A stretch of DNA of 64,000 nt from Acidobacteriaceae bacterium (GTDB lineage: Bacteria; Acidobacteriota; Terriglobia; Terriglobales; Acidobacteriaceae): the NCBI GenBank assembly GCA_030038195.1, contig JASHPJ010000024.1, positions 1 to 64,000 of the forward strand, read 5' to 3'. Under the pieces are notes generated by a model. The model saw only the letters and a program-made list of their open reading frames with translations, made no database searches and was not told where the DNA came from. Shown in pieces: positions 1-9,043 of the stretch. Position 1 is the stretch's first letter; each line of letters begins with the position of its first letter. Made by a program: the position numbers and the translations under genes.

Positions 1-153
1 CAGCATCCGCAGGCGAAGAAAGAACCTCGCCGCGGTGTTCGGCTGAATACCCAGCAGACCGGCGGCTGCACGAGCCGTCGAGCCTGCCACAAAATATTCA
101 ATCAAGCGGCCTTGCTGGCGAGTTGTAAGACGGCTCTTCCGCTCGTAAACCAT
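1..153 (-). CDS. IS1595-family transposase, N-terminal fragment
   Basis: Only the first 51 codons are inside the window, reading from an ATG at 151-153 to the left edge. The protein starts MVYERKSRLTTRQQGRLIEY and continues with the pattern FVAGSTARAAAGLLG, a helix-turn-helix that opens many IS1595-group DDE transposases of the ISSod11 type. That family cuts and pastes DNA and is known to mobilise short non-autonomous relatives. The catalytic domain cannot be seen, so intactness is unknown. Assignment rests on the N-terminal pattern and on the IS-like end 45-80 bp upstream. Confidence 0.65.
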   Translation of the reverse strand, partial: MVYERKSRLTTRQQGRLIEYFVAGSTARAAAGLLGIQPNTAARFFLRLRML

Positions 154-233
154 CGGCTAAGAATACCCAGTTCCGCATCCTTAGCTACTACAGCCCCTTT
201 ATTTATGTTACGAACTTTCGACTTAGGACGCTA
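1..233 (-). mobile_element. End of an IS1595-like insertion sequence (continues off the window)
   Basis: The element contains the 5' end of a transposase gene reading leftward off the window. At about 199-233 it has a terminal sequence, read inward from the outer tip as TAGCGTCCTAAGTCGAAAG followed by TTCGTAACATAAATA. The same end pattern (TAGTGTCCTG...AAGTTCGcaACATAAATA) recurs at the ends of several short non-coding elements in this window, for example at 13070-13103 and 21585-21618. The other end of the IS and any target duplication lie outside the window. Confidence 0.65.
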
Positions 234-557
234 AGAACGCTGCGTACAACGCCGTTGCAACCTGCAACCTGCGAACGGCTGCATGCAACCTCGGCACGGA
301 AATTCCCCAAGAAAAACTTTTCATAATCCTCATAGGTTCTTTATGCCTTGTTTGCCAACCTGATGCTAACCAGTTTCGACCGGACCAACCTTATTCCTCA
401 TTACGCGATTGCCAATCCTGACGCGGGGATTCATGCGTTCGTGTGCATGGAGACTGAAGCTCTGAAAGCGGATAGATCGCGAGGGGCGTTGTGTGTGCAT
501 GCGACTCGCAATCCAGAGTCATACAACAAACTTTCATTTCCTGGAGGGGAGTGCCGA
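234..557. other. Upstream region of the porin gene
   Basis: The stretch between the IS end and the porin start codon holds no convincing gene. An open frame extends the porin upstream to about 348, but the upstream residues look unlike a protein and precede the signal peptide, so they are not called. The sequence CATAAT near 321 could be a -10 element, but no matching -35 was found. Confidence 0.4.
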
Positions 558-1781
558 ATGTATCTGAAAGTGAATCGCATCCTGCAAATCATGGCCGGTA
601 CGACTTTAGCTGCGGCGCTGTTGGCGAGCGCGCAAACACCCGCTCCACCGGCCGCCCCGGCCCAGACGCCGGCAGCGCAGGCTCCGGTAGCGCCTGCGGC
701 GCCTCCTACATGGAGCGTGGGCCCCATGGACCTGAGCGGATTCATCGACGGCTATTACAGCTTCAACACCAATCAACCCAATACGCAGGACGGTGGACAG
801 CAGATCAATCAGCTTTACAACTTTAACGACAAGACCGACCAGTTCGAGCTGAGCGCGGCCAAGCTCACGCTCAATCACGATCCCGATCCGGTGGGCGCAC
901 GCATCGACTTTGTCTATGGCCGCACCAACGATCTGATCAACTCCTCGCCCAGCAACAGCGACGGCACCGAGCAGTTGAACTACATCGAGCAGGCCTTCAT
1001 CAGCATGAAGCCGCCCAAGGCCAAGGGCTTCGAGCTGGACTTCGGCAAGTTCGTCACCTCGGCCGGCGCGGAAGTGATCGAGGCCAAGGACAACTGGAAC
1101 TATTCGCGCTCGCTGCTGTTCGTCAACGCGATTCCCTACTGGCACTTCGGCGCACGCACTTCGATCCCAGTTTCAAAGACCGAGACCCTGGGCGTGCAGG
1201 TGGTCAACGGCTGGAACAACGTGGCCAAATCCAACGGCGGCGCCACGGTGGGCATCACCAGCGCGCTGGTCAAGCCCAAGTACTCGTGGTTCCTCAACTA
1301 CTATGGCGGCCCGGAGAACGCGAACACGACGCACGGATTCCGCAACCTCTTCGACTCCACGCTGCTGCTCACGCCCAACGGAAAATTCAACGCCTACATC
1401 AACTATGACTACGGCCAGAACCGCGACGGCACGTATACCGTCAACACGAGCGAGGGCACGGAAACCATGGGCGACACCGAATTGAAGCACTGGCAAGGCG
1501 TGGAATTTGCCGCGCACGGACAGATTACCGGTACGCAGGCGCTCACCGGCCGCTTCGGGTACTTCAACGATCCCAACGGCTCGCAGACCGGCATGATTCA
1601 GCACCTTTATGAGTTCACCGCGACCTACGAGTACAAGTGGGCCGCCGGATTGCTGACCCGCGTCGAGTATCGCGGCGACTTCTCCAACCAGCAGTTCTTC
1701 CAGAAGGATGCCAACGAAACCTCCGACAACCAGAACACGATCACCCTCGCGTTCATCGCCTTCTTCGGACCCAAGCGCTAG
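558..1781 (+). CDS. Outer-membrane beta-barrel porin (BBP2 / OmpL-like)
   Basis: This 407-residue exported protein should form an outer-membrane beta-barrel channel for small solutes. Residues 1-25 are a signal peptide ending near LLASAQ. Residues 26-50 are a Pro/Ala-rich linker, and the rest alternates polar and aromatic residues, starting GFIDGYYSFN and ending with the aromatic strand FIAFFGPKR, as in the BBP2 porin family (PF07642). The ATG at 558 is chosen over an upstream in-frame start near 348 because it has a strong ribosome site (GGAGGGGA, 543-550) and begins directly with the signal peptide. The substrate cannot be told from sequence. It is monocistronic and followed by a repeat-filled gap. 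Confidence 0.85.
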   Translation: MYLKVNRILQIMAGTTLAAALLASAQTPAPPAAPAQTPAAQAPVAPAAPPTWSVGPMDLSGFIDGYYSFNTNQPNTQDGGQQINQLYNFNDKTDQFELSAAKLTLNHDPDPVGARIDFVYGRTNDLINSSPSNSDGTEQLNYIEQAFISMKPPKAKGFELDFGKFVTSAGAEVIEAKDNWNYSRSLLFVNAIPYWHFGARTSIPVSKTETLGVQVVNGWNNVAKSNGGATVGITSALVKPKYSWFLNYYGGPENANTTHGFRNLFDSTLLLTPNGKFNAYINYDYGQNRDGTYTVNTSEGTETMGDTELKHWQGVEFAAHGQITGTQALTGRFGYFNDPNGSQTGMIQHLYEFTATYEYKWAAGLLTRVEYRGDFSNQQFFQKDANETSDNQNTITLAFIAFFGPKR

Positions 1782-2424
1782 AGCTTGCGCGACCTTTGGC
1801 AACCGGAGAAGTTGCGGAAAAACGCCAGATCGGGAGAGCGAAGCACGAGAAGCGCGCATCTAGGGCTGAAGCTCGCGTAGATTTGGCGGAGACTAAATGC
1901 GGCGGTTCAAACCGCCGTCTCCCTCCGTATTTTGTTTTCCAAGGGCTTTCATCCTGCCCCTCCGGGGCCAACTCAATCTATTTTCCCGCTTCCCAGGGTT
2001 GCGTCCGCCTCGGCGGACTTCACCCTGGGCCATCTTCCGCCTGTCCCTCCGGGACGAAGGGACGGCAAGCCCAGGGCAGGCTTGAAGCGGTGCCCTTTCA
2101 AAACGGCGATTGAATCGAGGCCGCCCTGACAATCAATTTGCATTCTTTATTTCGTCCTGATGAAGGGAACGATACTCTCTCACCATCGAAATAAAGTTTG
2201 CGGGACTGGCCGGCGCATCCAGGCAAGTCGCCGGGTGGACCACAACGATCGATATCCGCAGACGATATCCGCGGACAGCTCGACCCCCTGCACACGAACT
2301 GTTCGCGGCACACGCGATGACAGCAGCCCGGATTGGATAGCGCAGACGGGCAGGCATCGAAAAAAATCTCCCAGGGCCGCAACTGGGAGTAGCCCTACGA
2401 ACCCAAATCTTCAGGAGAATGCTC
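1782..2424. other. Intergenic region with a repeat element and a permease leader
   Basis: There is no gene here. About 1899-2113 is a copy of an intergenic repeat described separately. From 2130 to the permease start is a roughly 290-base leader with possible stem-loops, including CTCCCAG...CTGGGAG at 2368-2389 just before the ribosome site. No known riboswitch consensus was recognised. Confidence 0.5.
1899..2113 (+). repeat. Intergenic repeat family B, copy 1
   Basis: The copy starts with the palindrome GCGGCGGTTCAAACCGCC and runs through CTCCGTATTTTG, AAGGGCTTTC, CCCAGGGTTGCGTCCGCC, ACCCTGGGC and GTCCCTCCGGGAC. Nearly the same string of segments is found at 14787-14940, and a partial one at 27117-27316. 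Several segments are inverted repeats of each other (CCCAGGGT/ACCCTGGG, TCCCTCCGGGA), so the RNA would fold strongly. It has no coding capacity. Confidence 0.75.
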
Positions 2425-4197
2425 ATGGCAGAAGCAAAAGCACCTCAGATGCAGGCCACCCTGGGCTTGACCGGGTTGACCAGCAATGCAATGGCCCTCA
2501 TCGCCCCCGGCGCGTTCCTCTGGCTCACCTTCTACATTCAGGCAACCACCGGCACCACGGCGCCCTCCATGTGGATCGGCATCTTTGCCGCCCTGTTGCT
2601 GTGCCTGGCGACCGCTGTTGCCTACGCGGAGATCTCCAAGCTCTATCCCGGAACCGGCTCCAGCTACTACTACGCCGAGCAGGCCATGCTGTCGAAAGAT
2701 GCGGCGTTCAAATACGCCCGCATCGCCAAGTTCATCGTCGGCTGGGGCTCGCACCTTTACTACTGGGTTTATCCCGGCGTGATGGTGGCCACCACCGGCA
2801 TCTTCGTGGGCTACGTGGTGGGCTTCCTGGATCCGGCGTTCATGAGCGGCTCAAACCCCGGGCCAATCTTCATGGGGCTGGTGGCCATCGTTTTCTCGTT
2901 CTTTGTCGCGTGGATCGCCACGCGTGGCGCGGGCGCTTCAACGGCCGTGAACCTGGCCATCAACATCGTGCAGATTTCGGCGCTGGTGGTCTTCAGCGTG
3001 CTGGCTCTCGGCTATCGCGCCAACCACCCGGCGGGCGCGGCAGGCTTCCAATACGACGCGCAGTCGCTCTCCACCTACACATACCAGTTCGCCACCAATC
3101 CCAAGGATGGCTCCATCTTGCGCGACGCCAGCGGTGTTCCGCTGCCGCTGCTTGACGCCGCCGGCAAGCCGGTTCCCTACACCATCACCTATCCCACCAC
3201 CGACGCGAGCGGCAACTTCCTTACCCACGCCACCGCCCGATCGGTCATTGGCATCCACAAGATCAGCTGGGTCTTCATCCAGGCCACGGTCGCCATCCTC
3301 ATCCTGGTCGGCTTTGAATCGGTCACCTCGATGGGAGGCGAGGCAAAGAATCCCACCAAGCATATTCCTATCGCGGTCATTGCATCGCTGCTCATCCAGG
3401 GCCTGATCTGTTACCTGTTTGAGTATTTCGCAGCCAACTACTTTCTCAACTCGGGGTACACGATGCAAAGCGCCGCGGGCTCGGCCGCGCCCATCGGCGA
3501 CATGATGATCATCGTCGGCGACGCGCTGCTGGGCCAGGGCCACGGCAGGTACTTCATGCTGGCCGAGGCCTTCACCGTGTTCCTGGCGCTCATCGGCACC
3601 ACGCTGAGCTGCATGAACACCGGCGCCCGCGTCACCTACGCCATGGGCAAGGACGACGAGGCTCCCGAGCACTTCGGCCTGCTGCACGCCGGCTCGCTCA
3701 CGCCGCGCCGCGCCATCTGGACGCTGGCGGTGATCTCGGCGATCATCGGCTGCGTCGCCGTCTCCTTCGTGTTCGCCGACGCCAGCGCTCCGACAGACGC
3801 GACCATCGCCGCGCTGCCACACGGCCTGCTCTCCAGCTTCGGCTACCCATCGCACGATACGCTGGTCGCCATGCCCAACTCGCTGCTGGCCATCACGCTC
3901 ACTTCGAACTTCGGCACGTTCATTCTCTATGCGCTGAGCTGCTTCCTGTGCATCGTGGCCTTCCACAACCGGCCTGACTACAACGCCGTCAGGCATCTTC
4001 TCATCCCCGGATTCGGACTGCTGGCCAACCTCGTGTGCATGGCCTTCTACCTGATTGCTCCACTCTTCGGGCTTGGCACCACCAAGGAACCGCTGCTGGC
4101 ACTGGGCATCTCGATCGTCTGGGGCATCTACGGAGCCATCTACTTCCTGCGCTCTTCCAAGGCCAAGGGCAAATCGATTCTGTTGACTGCAAAGTAA
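2425..4197 (+). CDS. APC-superfamily amino acid permease
   Basis: This 590-residue integral membrane protein of the amino acid-polyamine-organocation family should import an amino acid or amine by cation symport or exchange. The first helices (GLTSNAMALIAPGAFLWLTF) carry the usual TM1 pattern. About 12 hydrophobic segments are present. A long hydrophilic loop of roughly 75 residues (about residues 200-275, rich in D, P, T and Y) separates two transmembrane blocks and is longer than usual. The ATG at 2425 is preferred to one at 2419 because AGGAG (2413-2417) then has 7-base spacing. Substrate is unknown. Its place before the glutamine synthetase genes hints at nitrogen supply, by inference only. 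Confidence 0.85.
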   Translation: MAEAKAPQMQATLGLTGLTSNAMALIAPGAFLWLTFYIQATTGTTAPSMWIGIFAALLLCLATAVAYAEISKLYPGTGSSYYYAEQAMLSKDAAFKYARIAKFIVGWGSHLYYWVYPGVMVATTGIFVGYVVGFLDPAFMSGSNPGPIFMGLVAIVFSFFVAWIATRGAGASTAVNLAINIVQISALVVFSVLALGYRANHPAGAAGFQYDAQSLSTYTYQFATNPKDGSILRDASGVPLPLLDAAGKPVPYTITYPTTDASGNFLTHATARSVIGIHKISWVFIQATVAILILVGFESVTSMGGEAKNPTKHIPIAVIASLLIQGLICYLFEYFAANYFLNSGYTMQSAAGSAAPIGDMMIIVGDALLGQGHGRYFMLAEAFTVFLALIGTTLSCMNTGARVTYAMGKDDEAPEHFGLLHAGSLTPRRAIWTLAVISAIIGCVAVSFVFADASAPTDATIAALPHGLLSSFGYPSHDTLVAMPNSLLAITLTSNFGTFILYALSCFLCIVAFHNRPDYNAVRHLLIPGFGLLANLVCMAFYLIAPLFGLGTTKEPLLALGISIVWGIYGAIYFLRSSKAKGKSILLTAK

Positions 4198-4231
4198 GCC
4201 TTGAGGCGAACCTTCAACCTGACTGCAACTG

Positions 4232-4297
4232 CTGGGTGGAGTCTCTGTTCGACCTTCGCGAAAGGCGGGAAACGGAGAGCCACCCAGTGGTGTTTTA
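4232..4297 (+). terminator. Hairpin after the permease gene
   Basis: CTGGGTGG at 4232-4239 pairs perfectly with CCACCCAG at 4280-4287. An inner TCTC/GAGA pairing extends the stem, and TGGTGTTTT follows. It lies 35 bases after the permease stop and before the phosphatase gene, so it probably ends transcription. The T tract is weak. Confidence 0.5.
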
Positions 4298-4368
4298 AAA
4301 GGATGTTGTAAAACCTTGCAAAGCGACACCCTAGGCGCTACGCCGAAGGTGCCCATGCGGCGGCGCAT

Positions 4369-5172
4369 ATGTTGGACGTACAGTTTGGCGAGACAAGCGA
4401 TTTTGGAAAAGTAAGAACGAATAATGAAGATGCCATGGGTTCGTTCATTCCGGCCTCGCGCCACCAGGCCAGATCGCACGGTTTTCTTTTCGCGGTGGCC
4501 GACGGTGTAGGCGGGCTCGACCTGGGAGAAGTGGCATCGGCCACGGCCGTCAAGGTGATCACCGAAGAGTTTGCCGGCGCACAGGCCGGAACCATGCTCA
4601 TCAGCCTGTTGCCGCGACTGATTCAGCACGCCAACGCAGCGGTGCACGACCGCACGCTCGAGTCGCAGTACCGCGGTAAAAGAATGGCCACCACGCTGGT
4701 GGCCTGCGCCATGCGCTATGACCAGGCCGTGGTGTCGCACGTGGGCGACTCGCGCTGCTACCTGGTCCGCAATGGCAAGGCGCGGCAGATCACGCAGGAC
4801 CACACGCTAGTGAACGAGCAGCGCAAGATGGGTCTCATCAGCGCCGGCGAGATTGCCCAGTCAGAGTCGCGCCACGTTCTCATCAAGTCGCTGGGCCCGG
4901 AGATGTTCGTTTCGCCGGATACGACGGCCATCACCCTGCAGCCCGGCGATATGCTGGTGCTCTGCACCGACGGTCTGCACGACGAGATGCCCGAGGAGAC
5001 CATTGCCGAGATCGCTTCGCAGAAGAAGAACGCCGAGGAGATCGCGCGCGAGCTGGTCACGCGCGCCGTGGAGATCGACGGCACGGACAATACCACCGCG
5101 CAGGTTATTCGCGTGCGGTCCGTGGAGCAGGTAGGCATGTACCGCGGCCGTCCCTATCGCCTGCCCTCCTGA
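4369..5172 (+). CDS. PP2C-type Ser/Thr protein phosphatase
   Basis: This 267-residue cytoplasmic phosphatase of the PPM/PP2C (Stp/PrpC) family removes phosphate from Ser/Thr residues using two metal ions. Metal-binding motifs are all present: NNEDA (N18-A22, D21), ADGVGG (D45, G46), SHVGDSRCYL (about 123-132), LCTDGLHDE (D201) and the terminal DN pair (D240-N241). Length is typical for a bare catalytic domain with no extra domain. An ATG at 4355 is out of frame, so 4369 is used although its ribosome site is poor. It precedes a membrane Ser/Thr kinase by 91 bases, and the pair likely forms a reversible phosphorylation module. Confidence 0.9.
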   Translation: MLDVQFGETSDFGKVRTNNEDAMGSFIPASRHQARSHGFLFAVADGVGGLDLGEVASATAVKVITEEFAGAQAGTMLISLLPRLIQHANAAVHDRTLESQYRGKRMATTLVACAMRYDQAVVSHVGDSRCYLVRNGKARQITQDHTLVNEQRKMGLISAGEIAQSESRHVLIKSLGPEMFVSPDTTAITLQPGDMLVLCTDGLHDEMPEETIAEIASQKKNAEEIARELVTRAVEIDGTDNTTAQVIRVRSVEQVGMYRGRPYRLPS

Positions 5173-5263
5173 GCGGCGACGGCTAATCCGGCCAGCCTTA
5201 TGGAATCCTTACCGATCCGGAGCCGTTTCCCGGTAAAGTAGTTATGGATATCTCCGAGGCCGA

Positions 5264-6238
5264 ATGAGTTTTTACGACACCCTGCAACCCGGCACCGAAC
5301 TCGATTTCTACCGCATCGAGTCGCCCGTCGCCCGCAGCGGCATGGCGTCTATCTTCAAAGCCATCGACACGCGCGACGGCCGCACGGTGGCCTTGAAGAT
5401 TCCGCATCCCGACATGGAAGCCGACCCGATTCTCTTCGACCGCTTCCAGCGCGAGGCCGGCATCGGCGAAAAGCTCGACCACCCCATGGTGATGCGCGTC
5501 TACGGCGGCGAAAAGCGCTCGCGCATCTACATGGTGATGGAATGGTGCCAGGGCCGGCTGCTGCGCCAGATTCTCGACGAGGGCCGCATCCCGCAGGAGC
5601 GCGCGCTGCGCATCGCCGCCGGCGTGCTCGACGCGCTCGACTACATCCACACCCACGGCGTGGTCCATCGCGACCTGAAGCCGGAAAACATCATGGTCGA
5701 CGAAAACGACCACATCAAGCTGATCGACTTCGGAATTGCCAGCGATGCCGCTGCGCGCCGGCTCACCTATGCCAACTTCACCGCGACCCTGGGCACGCCC
5801 AACTACATCTCACCCGAGCAGGTGAAGGGCAAGCGCGGCGATGCGCGGTCCGACCTCTTCTCGATGGGCGTCATCCTCTACGAGATGCTCACCGGCAAGC
5901 TGCCTTTCAGCGGCCCCACGCCCATGGCCGCCATGAACGACCGCCTGCTGAACTATCCCGTGCCTCCGTGCGTGGCCGATCCTTCCGTCTCGCCGCAGTT
6001 GCAGGAGGTGATTTACCGTGCCCTGGAACGCGACCCCAGAAACCGCTACGCCACGGCCCACGAATTCAAGCACGACCTGGAGCACCTTGACCAGGTGGGC
6101 GTGGGAGACCGCCCCGAGATCACGAACTGGCAGAAGCGCAAGTCGCACCTGTCGCGGCGGATTCTTTACTACACCGGGCTGGCCCTCATCCCGGTGGCCG
6201 TTCTGCTGCTGATGGTGCTGGTGGCCCGCCACCGCTGA
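5264..6238 (+). CDS. Membrane-anchored Ser/Thr protein kinase (PknB-like)
   Basis: This 324-residue Hanks-type kinase has its catalytic domain in the cytoplasm at residues 15-275 and one C-terminal membrane helix (about 298-320, rich in L, V and I). The ATP lysine is K45 in VALKI. The catalytic loop HRDLKPEN starts at H135 with D137 as the base, and DFG is at 155-157. The P+1/APE equivalent reads TPNYISPEQ. The glycine-rich loop is degenerate (VARSGMASIF, a single glycine), but Lys, catalytic Asp and DFG are all kept, so activity is likely. There is no extracellular PASTA or sensor domain, so the signal is unclear. It sits directly downstream of the PP2C phosphatase, its likely antagonist. 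Confidence 0.92.
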   Translation: MSFYDTLQPGTELDFYRIESPVARSGMASIFKAIDTRDGRTVALKIPHPDMEADPILFDRFQREAGIGEKLDHPMVMRVYGGEKRSRIYMVMEWCQGRLLRQILDEGRIPQERALRIAAGVLDALDYIHTHGVVHRDLKPENIMVDENDHIKLIDFGIASDAAARRLTYANFTATLGTPNYISPEQVKGKRGDARSDLFSMGVILYEMLTGKLPFSGPTPMAAMNDRLLNYPVPPCVADPSVSPQLQEVIYRALERDPRNRYATAHEFKHDLEHLDQVGVGDRPEITNWQKRKSHLSRRILYYTGLALIPVAVLLLMVLVARHR

Positions 6239-6351
6239 GGCGCAATTTTTCCTCTTCAACTCTTCCCAAATCTTCACGGGTTCTTTATGCCCCAGGCACT
6301 AGGATTTCGTTGTGTTCCCGACATCTTTTCGCGTCCCCAAGAAGGAGCTCC

Positions 6352-7374
6352 ATGGCAAAGTACAAACTCGAATACATCTGGCTTGACGGCAAAACTCCTA
6401 TCCCTGAACTGCGCGGCAAAACCACGCTCAAGGATTTCGCCACGCCGCCCACCCTTGCCGACGTGCCCCTGTGGGGATTCGACGGCAGCTCTACTATGCA
6501 GGCCGAAGGGAAGAGCTCCGATTGCATTCTGAAGCCTGTTGCCCTCTATCCTGACGCGGCCCGCAAAAGTGCCTATCTCGTGCTGAGTGAAGTCATGCAT
6601 CCCGACGGCACTCCGCACCCGTCGAACATGCGCGCCACGGCTCCGGACGATCCGGACATGTGGTTCGGCTTCGAGCAGGAGTACTTCCTGTATAAAGACG
6701 GCCGCCCGCTCGGCTTCCCTGAGGCCGGCTTTCCCGGCCCGCAGGGACCCTACTATTGCGGCGTCGGCTACAAGTACATGGGCAGCGTGGCCCGCACCAT
6801 CGTGGAAGAGCACCTGGATCTCTGCCTGCACGCCGGCATCAACCACGAAGGTATCAACGCCGAAGTGGCCAAGGGGCAGTGGGAGTTCCAGATCTTCGGC
6901 AAGGGCTCACACAAGGCCGCCGACGACCTGTGGATTGCGCGCTACCTGATGATGCGCCTCTGCGAGAAGTACGAGGTGGACGTGGAGTGGCACTGCAAGC
7001 CGATCCGCGGCGACTGGAACGGCTCCGGCATGCATACCAATTTTTCGAGCAAGTATCTGCGCGAAGTCGGAGGCAAGGAGCACTTCGAGGTGCTCATGGA
7101 GGCATTTGCGAAGAACAAGGAAGCACACATCGCCGTCTACGGTCCGGACAATCATCTGCGCCTGACCGGCCATCACGAGACCCAGTCAATTGACAGGTTC
7201 AGCTATGGGCTCTCCGACCGCGGCGCGTCGATCCGCATGCCGGTGAACTTCATCCGGAACGGTTACAGGGGCTACCTGGAGGACCGCCGTCCGAACTCCG
7301 AGGCCGATCCGTACCAGATCGTTTCGCAGATCATCAAGACGATTGAGAGCGTGGGCGAGCCAGTGCTTGCCTGA
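6352..7374 (+). CDS. glnII: Glutamine synthetase type II (eukaryote-like)
   Basis: This 340-residue cytoplasmic enzyme makes glutamine from glutamate, ammonia and ATP. It has the short GSII layout: an N-terminal beta-grasp domain containing LWGFDGSST, then FGFEQEYFLY (metal-binding Glu), NHEGINAEVAKGQWEFQ and GDWNGSGMHTNFS (ammonia/ATP site). GSII is typical of eukaryotes, rhizobia, actinomycetes and some other soil bacteria. GSII enzymes are not adenylylated. The start at 6352 follows AAGGAG; an upstream in-frame ATG at 6310 has no ribosome site. A type I glutamine synthetase follows 183 bases downstream on the same strand. Confidence 0.95.
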   Translation: MAKYKLEYIWLDGKTPIPELRGKTTLKDFATPPTLADVPLWGFDGSSTMQAEGKSSDCILKPVALYPDAARKSAYLVLSEVMHPDGTPHPSNMRATAPDDPDMWFGFEQEYFLYKDGRPLGFPEAGFPGPQGPYYCGVGYKYMGSVARTIVEEHLDLCLHAGINHEGINAEVAKGQWEFQIFGKGSHKAADDLWIARYLMMRLCEKYEVDVEWHCKPIRGDWNGSGMHTNFSSKYLREVGGKEHFEVLMEAFAKNKEAHIAVYGPDNHLRLTGHHETQSIDRFSYGLSDRGASIRMPVNFIRNGYRGYLEDRRPNSEADPYQIVSQIIKTIESVGEPVLA

Positions 7375-7557
7375 CAGCGACTGTTCCCGCCAGCGCGGCC
7401 TTCTGATGGCAAAGCCTGGAGCCCGCGCCGGAGGGAACGAAGCCGCGGAGAAATGCAGTGTCCTTTCCCGCGCCTGTTTTGGAGATGCCTCCCGGCGCGG
7501 GTGATTTATCCTATTGCCAAAAGCCACTGATGCTTTTTCCCGCCAAAAGGAGATTCG

Positions 7558-8988
7558 ATGTCTACCGAGTATCGTGATTTTCTCGCGCTCTCATATGAAG
7601 AGCTGGAAGAAAAGAACCTGGAAGCTAAAGCCGACCGCATGAATCGCGTTGCGGCCGATGAGATCAAAGAGAAGCGGCTGAAGTACCTGACCGACGAGAA
7701 GCGGATCAAGGCCGTGACCGTGCTCTTCTCCGACCTCGAAGGCCGGCTGCACCTGCTGGACTACGACAAGAAGTTTCTCCTGGGAGCGCACGAGAACCTT
7801 ACCTTCGACGGCTCGTCGATTCGCGGCTTTACCGCGCAGAAGGAGAGCGACCTGCGGCTGCGAGTGGACTGGGGCGCCTTCTACTGGGTGCCGGCCGACG
7901 TCTTCGGCAACGGCAAGGTGCTGGTCTTCGGCACGGTCATCGACAAGGACGGCAGCCTCTACTCGGGCGACATGCGCGGCGTGCTCAAGAACTACTCCGA
8001 CAAGCTCTACAAGGAGAAGAAGTACACTCTCAACGCCGCCAACGAGATTGAAGGCTTCCTGTTCGCCGGCCGCGACGCGGAAAAGCGCTATCACGAGACC
8101 GGCAAGTTCGAGTTCATCAATACCGGCGGCTATTTTCACGTGCTGCCGCTCGATCCGCTCCGCCAGTTCATCGACACCGCGGCGGAAGTGCAGCGGGCCA
8201 TGGGCTTCGAGAACGAGAAGGACCACCCCGAGGTTGCGCCCAGCCAGTTCGAGATCAACTACGGCTACGGTGAAGTTGTTGCGGCGGCCGACAAGATCCA
8301 GCTCTATAAGCTGCTCTGCCGCCAGATTGCCAACAACATGGGCTTCACAGCCAGCTTCCTGCCCAAGCCGGTGGTGGGCGTGAACGGCAGCGGCATGCAC
8401 ACCAACGTGTCCATCTCCGAGGGCAAGAAGAACCTGTTCTGGGATCCCAAGGGGCAGGAGATGCTCTCCGCCTTCGGCTGGGAGTTCCTCGACCGCGTCC
8501 TGACTCACGCGCTTGACATCTGCCTCATCCTCAACCCCAGCGTGAACGCCTACCGCCGTCTCGATCCGCACTTCGAGGCGCCGAACCAGATCAAGGCTTC
8601 GGCTGTCGATCGCGGATCGATGATACGCGTGCCCATCGGCAACTCGCGCTCGATGCGCGTCGAAGTGCGCTCGGTGGCTCCCGACGCCAACCCGTACCTG
8701 ACGCTCTACTCGATCTTCAAGGCCGGCATTGAGGGCAAGACGGCCAAGATCGCCAACCTGCGCCAAGCCGAGCGCTACCTGCCCGACAACATCCAGCAGG
8801 CCATCGAGGACTTCAAGACATCGAAGTGGATCGGCGAGATTCTGGGCGCCGATGTGCAGGGCCGCTTTGTGGACCTGAAGCAGGCAGCCGCCAACCGCTC
8901 ACCCCGCGACCTGGGCACATTCGTGAAGGGCTCCGAAGTGCAGTACCACCACGAGGTCTACAACCAGTCACTCTGGAATTTGTTCTAA
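7558..8988 (+). CDS. glnA: Glutamine synthetase type I
   Basis: This 476-residue GSI-family enzyme should act as a dodecamer making glutamine. Motifs in order: a beta-grasp N-terminal domain (LFSDLEGRLH), FDGSSIRGF, EINYGYGEVVAAADKI, KPVVGVNGSGMHTNVS, and RGSMIRVPIGNSRSMRVEVR followed by the substrate loop APDANPYL. The adenylylation motif of GSI-beta enzymes (NLYDLP with the modified Tyr) is not present where expected; the segment reads IANLRQAERYLPDN. Control by adenylyltransferase is therefore unlikely. A strong AAAAGGAG precedes the ATG. A terminator follows 22 bases after the stop codon. Why two synthetases sit in tandem is not known. Confidence 0.93.
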   Translation: MSTEYRDFLALSYEELEEKNLEAKADRMNRVAADEIKEKRLKYLTDEKRIKAVTVLFSDLEGRLHLLDYDKKFLLGAHENLTFDGSSIRGFTAQKESDLRLRVDWGAFYWVPADVFGNGKVLVFGTVIDKDGSLYSGDMRGVLKNYSDKLYKEKKYTLNAANEIEGFLFAGRDAEKRYHETGKFEFINTGGYFHVLPLDPLRQFIDTAAEVQRAMGFENEKDHPEVAPSQFEINYGYGEVVAAADKIQLYKLLCRQIANNMGFTASFLPKPVVGVNGSGMHTNVSISEGKKNLFWDPKGQEMLSAFGWEFLDRVLTHALDICLILNPSVNAYRRLDPHFEAPNQIKASAVDRGSMIRVPIGNSRSMRVEVRSVAPDANPYLTLYSIFKAGIEGKTAKIANLRQAERYLPDNIQQAIEDFKTSKWIGEILGADVQGRFVDLKQAAANRSPRDLGTFVKGSEVQYHHEVYNQSLWNLF

Positions 8989-9010
8989 ATAACGGTTAAC
9001 GGAGGAATCG

Positions 9011-9043
9011 AAAGCCGGCCTTGCAGCGAAGGCCGGCTTTTTT
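9011..9043 (+). terminator. Rho-independent terminator after glnA
   Basis: AAGCCGGCC, a loop TTGCAGCGAA, then GGCCGGCTT followed by TTTTT. It begins 22 bases beyond the glnA stop codon and is a textbook intrinsic terminator. Confidence 0.9.

Noticed and set aside
2130..2424. Possible riboswitch in the leader of the first permease
   Set aside because: Stem-loops can be drawn, but conserved features of guanidine, c-di-AMP or glutamine riboswitches were not found.
2938..4803. A 621-residue open frame on the minus strand across the permease and phosphatase genes
   Set aside because: It is antisense to two clearly recognisable genes and its sequence is His/Arg/Gln-rich without any protein signature. 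It arises from GC-rich codon bias.
335..6291. The 13-base word GGTTCTTTATGCC shared before the porin gene and before glnII
   Set aside because: In 64 kb, many 13-base words recur by chance, and its distance from the two start codons differs (about 210 against 61 bases). It is not taken as a shared regulatory site.
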